Notes: generated by a model from the sequence alone, not told the origin. A stretch of DNA of 64,000 bases from Scolanthus callimorphus (GCA_033964015.1 CM066914.1:13879831-13943830), one strand, 5' to 3'. Numbered from the stretch's first letter, positions 32,234-43,332 are shown. Numbers and translations: made by a program.

Positions 32234-35200
32234 TTATGTTGAGTTGGGCAGCAAACCCTTATAGATGTCCAACATGTCAGGAGTGCTAGGGCCAGCATAG
32301 CAGTTAATATCATTCATGATCATTGAAATATCATCTATGTTTTGAGGTGTACCTTTGCTCGAGTAGCATTCATGGCCACATGGCCTTTCTTGTCCCACTA
32401 ATTGAATGCCATGTAACTCTGGCTGGCAGGCTGATGTGGTAGTTTCTGGCACACATACTTTTTGTGAGGTTCCTTCGGAATTGCTCTCTTCAAAATTGTG
32501 AATCATGGTATTTGAAGAGATATTTGTAACAGAATCTTGTTCAGGATTGAAAGGAGAAATATTGTTCCAAAATGTATCCCAAAAATCGGGAGAATCCTGA
32601 TATTGGTTATGTTGAGCTCCAATCTCTTTGCTGTTTGTGTGACCGCGTTCCATTTGATTAGTTTCTGGCAACCTTGGTACATGACCAGCTTCTACAACAT
32701 AAGTCTGTAAATTTTGTAGATCTTCTGCTGATGCCTGATTGTTTTTTCCCTCATACTGGTGCAGACCGTCTCCAATGTTATTTGCACCCAAATACCAGTG
32801 GTCTCTATTTGTAAATCGGCGTTCTCTAGTACCAGCAAAAGCCTGGTTTTGTTCACATAATAGTTTCAGAGAGGATGTTATACTTTCTTGATCTACTTTC
32901 GTGATTTTAGGAATTCTTAGTAGCATTGTGATTTCCTGCAACAAAAAATAAGGGAGATACCCTATCAATCATTTGCTACCCCACTGTCCCCCACCCGCTA
33001 TCTGTGTCATGACGTGCTAGTTTTTTTTTTCTATCATTCAAACTGGCAGTGATTCTCGCCTGAGTAAAAAGAACAGAAAAAAAATAAATGGTATCTGAGT
33101 GCTAGTAAACACAGCTCTGTTGCCGTAAAAACCTAATGTACATGTAACTTCACTCTTATAGTGCTGAAAACAGTTAATGCTGTTTGCCAATGCTATCTAA
33201 CCACACCCATTTTGATAACTTTTAGATGTCAATACATCCATACATCTTAGTATCAGCTCGGGTATTAACACCCTCACAACACCCCACGTGGTCATCTTCA
33301 ACGGAATCAATGTCCCTGAACAGGCGCGAACCAGACATTTTTACGAGCTACGCCATTGCATTGTTGTCATACAGTCGATTGCGTTTGAGCGTTTTACCCT
33401 AACAGTTCGCATGTTACGTTTGAAAGTTGCGTTGTGAGACAAAAAGTCGGACGTTTCCAAGGGCAACCGTCATGTGTATTTTTCACTGACCAATCAGAGA
33501 GAACAGAACTCTTTGGTTCACCATAGAAACGTCTCGTTTCATCCTAGAAACGCAACTTTCAAACGTTCAAACATAACATGCGAACTGTTAGGGTAAAACG
33601 CCCAAACGCAATCGGCTGTAGCTCAACTCCCATTTTGTGCTGTATATTTATTGTATTTTGGGGAATTACGAGGTACGCAAATGCGTATTGGCGTACAGGT
33701 AGCTGCGCGCTTGCTGAAGTAAGTACTTTCCTTTAGAAAAACTCTAATTACGGAAAGCAATGGGGACTTGAAAGCAAATGTAGGCTCTGAGTAAGTGGAC
33801 TTTGTGCTTTGTTAATAGCCGCACCTTCTCTGGTTGTGGAATGGAGAGCGTGGATCCAGCCGGTGCTTTTATCACCATTACTTGCTGGTCAGCCAGGCTA
33901 CCCATATGCTGAATGTCAGCTTTTGTCACGTAACCATATGTGATCATGGTTAAGGACAACCATAGCGTGCTAAACAAGGGCATACACTTACCGTGAAAAC
34001 TGTCTTTTGTAGCCCGCGGTGCATCATGGGACTAGAACCTGTGTCAGCCACTCCTTGTTGTTTTCATTCGATATCAGAAGACGAATTATGTGTAGTTAAA
34101 TCTCTTAATAAACATCTAAAAACAAAGTTTCAGTTTTGATTTACCAAATTATTTTTGTCTTTTCGACTTGGTATGTTGCTATGCTGTCAAAATGGCGGTT
34201 GACACAGGCTCTTTAACCCAGTGCAAAACACTTTGCAAGCGATGTATTGAAGAATAATTTGGCATCGGCAGCGAGATAAGTATGGCTATCTATCCTTAAA
34301 AACCAGTTAAGTATCGATGATTCTGTTTTGGTACGCTGCATCGTTTGCTACGCCGACTAGCATATCTTCTACGTGTTCTCACACAGGCTTCCCAGGATCA
34401 TTGAGCGAAGTTTAGAGTTGATAGTTTGCAGTTTTATAGTGTCGCTGTGTGAAGTTTGACTGAGTTCGATAAGCGCTAAAATATTAGTATCTACAAAAAA
34501 TAAAAAAGTTTGAAAAATACCCTTATCTAGTCCTTTAGTACTTCAATAAATCACTTCTTGCGTTTATTCGGTCAGAAATACACTTTTAAGCGAATTTTAG
34601 CCAATTTTATTGTCACCTCTCACACTTTATAGTAGTGTGTTATTTTTCGTAGATACTCATATTTTAGCGCTTATCGAACTCAGTCAAACTTCACACAGCG
34701 ACACTATAAAACTGCAAACTATCAACTCTAAACTTCGCTCAATGATCCTGGGAAGCCTGTGGTTCTCAGCAAAAAGGTACAGTTTGTTGCTATTATTATA
34801 CATTGAGCTCGCTATCTCGATGGCTGATTGGCTAAGAGCGTGCGCTTTTCTTTGCGAATCACGCAATTGGCCATTCTCGTACCCAGAGCTCCTCGGCTCG
34901 GCTGCTCGCAGGGGAGGCTCTGGGGACATCCATTTGAGGGCCTTCGCTGATTGGCTGATTTTAAACATTGGGGCATGCGCAGAAAGTTGTTTCTCTCAAC
35001 GGCTCTGTATCAAATCTAGCGCATGCGTCAATGGCTGTCACCAGAGACGGGCGCGGCCACCTTTTTCTGTCACAAAATATTGTTATTTTTAGATCCTTGT
35101 TATTTTGTTCACCTCCGTTAAAGCTGCCACCCAATACTTATTTTAAAGGGGCTCTCGCACTCTTAATATTGGTCCACCGTGGACATAAAATAAGTAAAAT

Positions 35201-38200
35201 TGTAACCGTGAAAAAAGATGTACATTTGCCTGTAGTAATCAAAATATTCCTCCAGATTAATAGAAAAACCTTTCAAGTGTTAGACAAATGCAATTCTAGA
35301 TTGTTTTGACTTGTTATCAAGAGGATGGAATTGGATTGCGATTTGAGCTATTTTCTTGTCAGAAAGTGGCCAACAAGCGTGCGAGAGCCCCTTTAACAGC
35401 TGTGTAATTTCTATTTCCAGGCAAGTTTAACAGACTCCGATCCACTTCGTTAGCCTACACGGAGGTTTACTTCTCAAAACGCATGGCATGAACTGGCTTT
35501 AGTGCTTTCGACGTAAGAACATTTCCAGCCTCAAACTGCTCCAAAAATAAGAACGGCGCAGCCTCAACTGAAAATTAGACGTTCTTATAAAAAAAAAGAG
35601 TGTACTTTGCCACAGATCGCTTCGATTTTCTTTACAAAACTCTGTCTACACTTTTTCTGATAAAATGTTTGAACTACAGACAGGCAATTTCTGAAGTTGA
35701 ATCAGATTTAGCTGTACGAGAAAATTAACACCGGCATGATTTTCCAATTGTTTCGCAATCTATATCAGCATCCACTGAGGCCAACCTCTAAAAATAATGC
35801 GAAAAGTTCTGGAAATCCAAAGGGCGACCACTGTGATAGAGAAAAGATATAGAGGATATTACATGGCCGCGCGGAGATACGAATTTTATCTTCGAGTGTT
35901 GAAAATTTATCTCACGAGTGAGCGCAGCGAACGAGTGAGTGAGATAAATTTTTAACACGAGAAGATAAAATTCGTATCTACAAGCGGTCATGTAATGTTC
36001 TGTTTATTATATAAACATCAATGAAATACCAAATTCAAATTTTATTTGAGTTGCTTAAAAATCGAGCATTCAGCAAAGGCAAGTGTGATATTTTCACGTG
36101 TGAAGATATCAAGTTTTCGCGCGGGAGATCACATGGTATTTCATTGGTGTTTATATAATAAGTATAAGTAGCGTTAAAAAGGATATCGGTTTGCCTCGGG
36201 ACTGTTTTTGAACTGCGACATCTCCATTTCTGCTATCTCCAACATTCGGTCCAGTTCTTTTTCAATAGTTTGTAGTGTTGTTAAACTTTGATCGCCACTT
36301 CTGAAAGACAAAATAACAGGGGAAAAAATCGTGCTTTTCAAGTCGAATTTGGCAGCAGGAAATCGCTTCTTCCCGCCTCTCGTGCCCTGGAGCCAGATCA
36401 TCGACCTTAGTGGCGCTTATGAGTTTATTATGGATAAGCGCAGGGGCTTATCACGAAGCCCCGCTAGCACTAAATAAGACAGAGTTTGACAGCAGAACGT
36501 CTGGCTCCAGACGACCGCCCCGTAAACAAAGCTTGGTAATGGTGGTCATTATGAAAATATAGAAACGTCCGCGCGTACCACTCATATGAAAGTTAGAAAG
36601 TTATATTTTATAGTAATATTTTTTTTTTGTTCTCATAGAGAACAGGGCCGTAGCTTACTAGGGCCGGGGGGTGGGTGGCGCGTACCCCCCCCCAGTTTTT
36701 CCCTAAACAACCCTTAAAACTCCCGATTTTGCATCTCAAAGTTCTCCCAAACATGCTGTTTCACATACTAGGCTCCAAATTTTCGGCGCGTTTAAACTTT
36801 TCTTTAAAACTGCCTTGAGTTTTTTATATGTCGTGCACCCCCCCCCCCTTTTGGAGGCTTGTTTTTGGAGGCTTGCTACGGCCCTGGAGAAGCTGCCATT
36901 TCTTCCTTCACAGTAAATCAATCACATCACCTTTATTGATGTGTCGAAAACACCACCTATAGCGTGGGAAAACAAGTCCCACATATAGACCACATATCGA
37001 CCCTTCCAAGCTAATCTCTTGAAATCAGCAAAACGAAAATAAACCCACATCATTGGAAAGAGCACCTGAAAATTAGCAAATTTCCCAAGTTTTAGGAGGA
37101 AATGTTGTCAGAATAATGAAGAAAGAAACAAAGCATTGAAAAAAATGTTAGGTACGTGTGTGCCATTTATCTGATTTATGTAACCGATTTGAGGTTGACC
37201 AAAAGTCAAAGACTGTTGGTCAGGTCGTTTTCCGTCTCACGTGGCATCGTTATGGAGGCCACGTGAATCTAGAAAACGTCCGGGAACGATCAAGGCGGGA
37301 TATTATTATTACAAACGTCGTCACTTGCGAACATAGTTGTTCGCCCGTGTCTGATATATCGCGTGGTTTTGTTTTACGCCAGAGAGAATGCAATTTACAA
37401 TACGCTATTGCATTGAGACCCAATAAACTATATAGCCATCCCACTTTCGTCTAGTTTTCATTCTTAAACAACCTACATTTTAACAATACCATTTACTTCC
37501 TACTGGTTAGCGCAGTGTTAGAGCGCCGGGCTGTTGTGTAGGGGGTAGGGACTGAAACCTCATTTGGACCAACTCGCGGGGTCTTTTCTAAATAATTCAG
37601 GAAAACGTGCAGCTTTTGTTCCAAATGGATAGTACTATGTATTTGTTGGCAATGGTCTTCTTCTTTTTCGTGTTGCTGCTGTTTCAGATGTTTCTTCGAG
37701 CTAAAGTAAAGGGACTATTACCCTGCTAGCAGAGAGCTTTTCCACTATATTCAGAACCCACCACGACCTTCTGGCAATTACACAACTCAGTAAAGCGAAT
37801 GCCTCCTTTTCCGATTCACCGATTTAAAGGCTCATCCGATTTGTAGTATTGCCTCAAGGGGCCCTTACGGCAATATATTTTTTTTCAGCAGGAAATTAAA
37901 TACAGTTATTCGTGTAAAGCGTGACAGCAAGCCAAAACAACTTGTATAATCGTCATAGTGCCTACCGGCGCACGTGTACTCGCGAACAGATAGTTGCACG
38001 TGTCCCTAGGTGTTGCCTAAGTATCGAACAGCGCCTTCAGGTTATATAAAGGCTCATCTACACGCGCTAATTTGTCGGTGCCGATTTTGTTTATGTTCAT
38101 TCGGTGTAGGCCCGACCTATAATCAAAATCTAATGCGATTCAACATATTTTTCAGTGATTTTTGTTGTCGGGACCGAAAACCCGCAGCGTGTGAATCGGC

Positions 38201-40580
38201 CTAAGAGTACATTTTCTTTTGAGCATTTTCTTTTGAGCATGCGTATCTCACCAAAGCCTCCTCCGCGGGGTGACGAGCCGGGGAGCTCTGGGTACGAGAA
38301 TGGAAAGTGACTAAACAGACTAAAAAAGCTCGAAGAGGGTTTCTTTTTTCACGCCGGATTACAAAACGGGTCGTGCACGCGCTGTCCGACGCTCAGTATG
38401 TGATTACAAATTGATCAAGTGAGATTATTAAGCAATAAAAGTACTTTCCGCGTGCTCTCTGGTTTCTTACAAACACGAGGGGGGGTGTTGGGAGAACTGA
38501 TCAAAACTTGATCTTTCAAGTTTTATCAGTTCGACCAACATTCCCCGAGTGTTTGTAAGAAACCAGAGAGCACGCAGAAAGTATTTTATTGCTTTTAGAA
38601 AATAACATACACACGCGCGACAGCGTTGCGTGACAATCGTGTTTCTCAGGTCTCTTACAAACACGCCTTTTAACCAATCAGAATGCGCACATTCACAATA
38701 CAGCATAGGTGTTATTTTCTAATTCATATTATTAGATTCATTCAACATATTTTCCCGCTTCTGATTGGTTGAGCGCCACCGGCCTGAATTCTTGATGTTT
38801 TTAAAGGCGAGCGACTTATTCCATCGATGACGTCAAAGATTGGATAAGTTGAACAAATTATTGCACACATGACGTAACACACTTGTAAGCAGGCTGGCAA
38901 ACTGCCTGCTATCTTAAAGACGTAAAACGGCGAAATTCAATTTGAATGAACAATAAAACATAACAATTAAAAGTTTTTTTGTTTGTTTGTTATGCTGGAA
39001 ATTAAAGTATAACTTTGTCTAAGTCCTAGCCCTACATTGTAGTTTGTTTGCAGCTCGCAAAAGAGTCTACATTGTAGGTGAAAAAAAAGACTCGGTGAAA
39101 AAAGCACTCACGGATAGTAACTTTACTACGTTCTGGGTACCAGACACTTCGAGCCTCTGGCCACCCAGGGTACTTTACTAGTGACTTTTCTCGTATAAGG
39201 GACAGTCCATCAGATACCTCCGGGAAGGGTTGCAGAAATCCCGGAAAAAATAACGCGCAAGCTTCTGACGAGCTAGAAAAATAAATCCCTGCACGCCGGT
39301 CGGGCAGAAGAAAACAACAGCTTCGGCTCACCAAAAACTCCGGCACTCATCTGAGCCAGGAATATCCTGCACAAGAAAAACATGCAACCTCATCCGGAAA
39401 TATCTAATGGTCCGTCCGTCCCTATCGAAGTATTGATGGCTGGACATGTTTACCCAGCTATTTTTCCAAGAGATCAGACTGAAAAAATAACAATAACACC
39501 AGTCCGGCTTTATTGTTGATCCAGTCAGCGAAATTGAAAAACCACGAGAAACCGTGTCGTTTTCGTGTTCCACACAGGCGCAGGCCACATTAAATTCAAA
39601 TACAATAATCGGAGGCCGACTTCCCATACTTGCACTGGTATGTTGCATAATTTACAACAGTACCTGGCATATCGCGCCAAATGCTCTAGAGGGCCACTAA
39701 GTGGACTAGGTTTGTTGGGCAATGAAACAAAGTAAAAATATACTTGAAGCTTCTTCTAATCCCCTACCAACAATGTCTAGGGACTCAGTGGTTGAAAATG
39801 GGGTGCAACGGATTTTACTCACTGGAAGAGAGAAAACTCCTTGTTATCCTCGCCGTTTGTCTGATTCGCCTCATGTTTCGTAGTCCTGCCAATAGAGACA
39901 TTAATAATGTATCCCATTCCAAACTACCTCATCAGATAATAATCATTATATACTTGATTATTTTAAGGTGCGTTCCTTATTTTAAAGTTTTTATTAACCT
40001 GGCAGATGGCGGGCAATTGCCGAAATACTGATTATAAATGCGCCCCATACGTCTGATTACTGAGGTTTATTACCCAACTTTTATTGCACAATCATTGAGA
40101 AGAACTGGTAATGTACGAAATAATACGCTTTTCTGAAAACCCCCTGCGAAAAAATCCCCAGTTTCTAACACTAAAACTATACGCTCAGGAGGATTTGATG
40201 TCAAATCGTGCAAATTGGCACCCATTTACCAACCACTTTAACTACAAATTGAAAAGAATTGAATCAACGTTTCATTGAGTTAGAGACCTTGCGGACCTTG
40301 ATCTTTTAGGATCCATAGAGATACTATCCTTAGCTCACCTTCGTACGAATCCCCTTGAAGGCCGCTCCACTACGTCTGCGCCTTCTAGTATGTTTGCTAC
40401 GTCGTACAGTCGGCGTTTGTCTACTTGCAGCATTTTTGCAGCTTCGTTAAGACTTATACCATCCGGGAAAGTCTCCAAAACGGAGTTTAACTCCTTGGCC
40501 AATGTTCCGCATGACCATACTTGTTTCGTATCTTGGCCGAGGCGCATTCGTTCGGCTTCCTCGATTGTCTGGTCGCTCAT
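32234..40580 (-). CDS. Divergent E2F transcription factor with a U12 intron
   Basis: Coding exons in transcript order: 40580-40339, 36405-36187, 33939-33825 and 32935-32234. They give an uninterrupted 425-residue frame. E2F proteins pair with DP partners to drive cell-cycle genes. The winged-helix DNA-binding domain is split over exons 1 and 2: SLNEAAKMLQVDKRRLYDVA then NILEG and, after the intron, MIWLQG. The core RRxYD contact is kept (RRLYD where most have RRIYD). A coiled coil follows (LQTIEKELDRMLEIAEME). The marked box is in exon 3 (YGYVTKADIQHMGSLADQQV, then KAPAGSTLSIP). Exon 4 encodes 233 residues rich in Ser, Asn and acids; the family's pocket-protein-binding motif is not recognisable. 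Intron 2 is AT-AC. Exon 2 contains a polypyrimidine-AG at about 36309 that could act as an alternative acceptor. Orthology to a single vertebrate E2F is unclear. Confidence 0.88.
33371..33620. repeat. Foldback element in E2F intron 3
   Basis: Arms: ACAGTCGATTGCGTTTGAGC...TTACCCTAACAGTTCGCATG and the inverse, ending GCAATCGGCTGTAG. Arms are about 70 bp, loop about 100 bp. Confidence 0.8.
34382..34761. repeat. Foldback element, 380 bp, in the U12 intron
   Basis: Arms of about 115 bp: CACAGGCTTCCCAGGATCAT...GAGTTCGATAAGCGCTAAAA and the inverse, ending ATGATCCTGGGAAGCCTGTG. Confidence 0.85.
34873..35045. mobile_element. MITE, ATTCTCG family (copy 2)
   Basis: Starts ATTCTCGTACCCAGAGCTCC and continues with the reverse complement of the interior of copy 1 (GAGGCTCTGGGGACATCCAT, TGAGGGCCTTCGCTGATTGG). 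The far end decays near GCGCATGCG, so the second terminus is lost. Confidence 0.75.
35143..35396. mobile_element. TIR element, TTAAAGGGGCTCTCGCAC termini
   Basis: TTAAAGGGGCTCTCGCAC at 35143 and GTGCGAGAGCCCCTTTAA ending at 35396 are perfect 18-bp inverses. The interior is about 220 bp and non-coding. The TTAA at each end may be target sequence. Confidence 0.8.
35861..36160. mobile_element. Two adjacent inverted repeats beside the U12 donor
   Basis: The first hairpin (35861-35993) has arms around GATACGAATTTTATCTTC and TTTATCTCAC(T)CG, with the tip at GAGCGCAGCGAACG. The second (36005-36160) has 26-bp termini that differ at one position, reading TATTATATAAACA(T/C)CAATG then AAATACC. They are probably one composite MITE. 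Its right end is 26 bp from the U12 5' splice site at 36186. Confidence 0.8.
36643..36886. mobile_element. TIR element, CAGGGCCGTAGC termini
   Basis: CAGGGCCGTAGC at 36643 and GCTACGGCCCTG ending near 36886 are inverses, next to G/C-run subterminal DNA. GAGAA lies on both outer sides. The CAGGG start is hAT-like, but an 8-bp duplication is not visible. Confidence 0.6.
36900..37490. other. E2F intron sequence, nothing assigned
   Basis: GCCACGTG lies at about 37257, beside CGTTATGGAG. No exon or complete element was recognised. Confidence 0.4.
37491..38060. mobile_element. tRNA-derived SINE-like repeat (copy 1)
   Basis: The head TGGTTAGCGCAGTGTTAGAG resembles a tRNA A box, and GGACTGAAACC a weak B box. 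Downstream it matches 48577-48958: TTGCCTCAAGGGGCCCTTAC, then GGCAATATAT, GTGTCCC(T/A)(G/A)GGTGTTGCC and TATCGAACAGCGCCTTCAGG. A stray ACCCTGCTAGCAGAG terminus at 37720 interrupts it. Confidence 0.65.
38242..38301. repeat. MITE, ATTCTCG family (copy 3, one end)
   Basis: Only the terminal 60 bp remain, ending GAGCTCTGGGTACGAGAAT. Confidence 0.7.
38430..38597. repeat. Foldback element in E2F intron 1
   Basis: Arms AAGCAATAAAAGTACTTTCC...GGTTTCTTACAAACAC and inverse, about 68 bp each. The loop is itself self-complementary (AAAACTTGATC...CAAGTTTT). Confidence 0.8.
38700..40335. other. E2F intron 1, remainder
   Basis: At 39018-39082 is CCTACATTGTAGTTTGTTTG, shared with the hAT element at 52598. 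The rest contains no exon I can support. The conserved E2F domain reads straight from exon 1 into the exon at 36405. Confidence 0.45.
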
Positions 40581-40592
40581 ACTCGCGCGAGT
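40581..40592 (-). promoter_or_regulatory. Palindrome ACTCGCGCGAGT at the E2F start
   Basis: This 12-bp palindrome directly abuts the E2F start codon. Its TCGCGCGA core resembles E2F half-sites, so self-regulation is possible. It could equally be leader sequence. Confidence 0.35.
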
Positions 40593-40923
40593 CGTACGGT
40601 AGCTTACGTACGGTACTACAGATGATACTAAAACTGAAGTGTCTCGTGTCTCATTGTGCTCTCCTTAAATACGAGGCCAACGTTGGGTGTGGCCCAGTGT
40701 CCAATGATCTCCCCTATTTAAATTCATAACCTCCTAGCCCCTTTTCGGGATTATAATGCTATCTGTCAATTCAGCAAATCGTTTAGTCCATAGAATTGCT
40801 TTGTAATTACTTATCGCAAAAGATGATTAATGCTGTACGTCTCAAAAACAATCGTTCGTACTTTCACATGCGAATATCGTCACGTTTTAACTCGTCGAGT
40901 GGTAGTTTCGCTGCGCGTGGATT

Positions 40924-42590
40924 GAGCGTGCTGGCCCTTGTGATCTGTGGTAGGGTTTTGAGTCTGCTTTTTATCTCTCATGCCGTAGGCATCGCAAAAA
41001 CTTGCCCGTAGGTTATAACGAACTTTGTAAAGCCTCTCCTACGGAAATCTTGCTAAATATGATATTCATTCAATAATATCGTATTTTAACGTCCCTATTT
41101 CTTTATAGATGCTGTTGTCAACACACCCCGCCCCCCATGCTTCAGTTTTTAATCCCTAAAAAGGAAACGATTTACAAACACAATAAAACCCAGACAGTTT
41201 TTTTTTCAACACTTTTAAAGTTAGGTTATTTTAAAGAGATGGTTGTTCGGTTTACTGACCTAAAGGACGGTCTTGTGCTAATTCCTCGGTCTTGTGCTAA
41301 TCCCCCCCCCCCCTCCCCAGGGCTAATTCAGCAGGGAACGGGGGACGTGTGAAGGGCTTTCTAACATGTTTGTAAGATGGAATGCGCAATTTTAAAAATT
41401 GAAAGAATTTCCGAGCTCAGATGCAGGCCAATAATTTACCAGTAGCCTACGAGCGAGCGTTTCCGTGGAGATTTAGGGTCAGAGAAAAGCCTGAAAGTAG
41501 GAGAGGATTTTCCATGATTTGGCTGCACAAAATATGGAGCATTCTCTCGCGTCCAAAAATTCGCTCGGCGCACGTTTCTCTGACCCCGAAAACCCTCGGA
41601 AACGCTTGCTAAAGCTGGCGAAGCTCGCGCTTCGTAACCTTCTCTCACCAGGTGGTGCTAATCCATTTACGATGACAGGAACCAAAACACTGTTTCTGTA
41701 GATGACTCTAATCGCGCTCTTGCAGGGCTCGCAGGTCCTATTAAAGAGTTAAAGAGTAATGAATTTCTTCTGCTAAAAAAAATTATAATGGGAAAAGGCA
41801 ATGTATTCCATGCTTGGGATTGCTTACCAATGATTTTACGATTTTCACTTATAACCGTCCCACATAACAATTGACACAGTTGACAATTCCTCTCTCCTTT
41901 CCAGTGTCTAACCCGAAAACCTAACGGTTTATTTAGACCCTAGGCATTCTAGTTTCAATTACTCATTTATTTTCAGTTGTCTTTAATATATAAGTTACTC
42001 AATTTAATCTCTTTCTATCCTGAAAATTGCCAGGTATCAGACCAAGCCGAAAGTCTGTCTAGATCGCTCTGAAGGGCTTCATGGTCGGCTGCGCCAGATG
42101 ATATTTGGCGATACACTATAGTGTCGTCGGCGAATAAACGCACTTTGGAATCACAGTCCAGCATCATATCATTAACGTATAAAAGAAAAAGACATGGTCC
42201 AAGCACGGTGCCTTGAGGTACTCCTGCGGCTACGATTCTCCAGGATCAAATTCGGTAAGAAGACACGGACAGGGTGCTTGCTTTCTAGACAGCAATCCGT
42301 CCGTCCGCCCTCCCTTTACATTCATTCCATTTTATGCACGTTTCAGTTCCTTTTTCTTTCTAAGACTGAAAAATAGTATAATATAGGATTTTGAGTTGTT
42401 TATGTAGATTAGTGATCTTATTTTATAACATTTTGTTGATAACCGTGACATTGCCCGCCCGTTATGGTCTGTATTCCAGATTGATGCCCTGACGGGGTGG
42501 ATACCAGAATCTAAATCAAGAGAAACAGCCCTGATTTTAACGAAGCGCTTCAGTTTGATCGCTTGATCGTTTGATCGCTTCAGTTTGATC
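40924..42590 (+). pseudogene. Decayed duplicate of a CAPN7 intron segment with two exons
   Basis: Blocks match 51261-54216 in the same order and orientation: GTGATCTGTGGTAGGGTTTT, GCCGTAGGCAT, GCTGTTGTCAACACACCCCG, TTTACGATGACAGGAACCAA. At 42226-42254 is a copy of CAPN7 exon 12, cut at its 5' end, with one Phe-to-Ser change and its donor kept. At 42480-42573 is a copy of exon 13 with small deletions (CCCTGACGGGGTGGATACCA still clear). It cannot encode a functional calpain part. A LINE fragment interrupts it. It lies upstream of the intact CAPN7 gene. Confidence 0.85.
42015..42227 (-). mobile_element. LINE reverse transcriptase fragment
   Basis: Minus-strand frame reading GVPQGTVLGPCLFLLYVND and then RLFADDTIVYR, with the FADD catalytic box of non-LTR reverse transcriptases. 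Only about 70 residues survive. It ends exactly where the exon 12 copy begins, so it marks the breakpoint in the duplicated block. Confidence 0.8.
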
Positions 42591-42670
42591 CCCCCCCCCC
42601 CTCGTTCCCCATCCATAGGCCAAGGGGAAGTCCTGTTGTCGGATTTTCTAGGGCGAGAGGGAGAGTGCAG

Positions 42671-43159
42671 TAGGGTCAGACACATTATGCTCGGAAATTT
42701 GACCATTATGCTTTTTAGCGTCACCCTAAAAACTTTCCCATTATGCCGAAAATTATGCCCGTGTCGGACCATTATGCTCGTGTGATGCCCTGGTAAAATA
42801 TTATCCTTTGACCCCACCCAAACGAGTCCTCAAAGCTTAAAACGCAACATTTTTACTTTTTTAACTCACAAAAGGAAAAAGGCCGGGCCGGTGATCTAAC
42901 ATGTCTAGAAGAATTACCCAAGCCTCTTGGCGAAGAACTAACCTTAGAAAGACCAGAATAATCAGGCAGAGTCAAATTCAAAGCCAAAATCGATATATTT
43001 TTTTCCCTTACATTTTCAATCAAAAAAAGGGAAAATATTAAGTTTGTAGCATTATGCTAAAATTATGTTGAAAATTTGACCGTTATGCCAGCATTATGCT
43101 TGATGCTCTGACTATGCCATTATGCTCAAAATTATGCCGGCATAATGTGTCTGACCCTA
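42671..43159. mobile_element. TIR element with CATTATGC phrases
   Basis: TAGGGTCAGACACATTATGC and GCATAATGTGTCTGACCCTA are inverse termini. The interior carries ATTATGC(C/T) about ten times on one strand, often with AAAATT before it. Non-coding. Confidence 0.8.
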
Positions 43160-43332
43160 GAGTTCAGCCCTCATTCTCGTTCCCAGACCTCTTTCATTTG
43201 ACAGTCTGCAGGCTCAGATTCTTCCATTGGACAATGTCGAGACAATATAACACACATCGATACAGACTGAAAAAAAATACTGCAAGAGAGATTGCAGCGC
43301 GTTGGGCAAGCCTCTTAAAATGGGAATCCTGT

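Larger units (their letters stand above)
33940..36186 (-). other. U12-type AT-AC intron of E2F
   Basis: The exon end ...AACCG is followed by ATATCCTTTTT (36186 downward), the U12 5' splice-site consensus. The 3' end is TCCTTAAC, the U12 branch-site consensus, followed by CATGATCAC and then the exon ATATGGTTACG at 33939. Joining the two sides restores NRYGYVTKADIQ exactly, as expected at the start of the E2F marked box. No GT donor exists near the exon end. Confidence 0.9.

Noticed and set aside
37497..37575. Possible tRNA gene
   Set aside because: Only an A-box-like head is present; the B box is weak, no cloverleaf forms, and the sequence recurs as part of a dispersed repeat.
40581..40729. 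Upstream extension of E2F exon 1
   Set aside because: No earlier in-frame ATG with family similarity was seen; the start at 40580 gives a complete DNA-binding domain.
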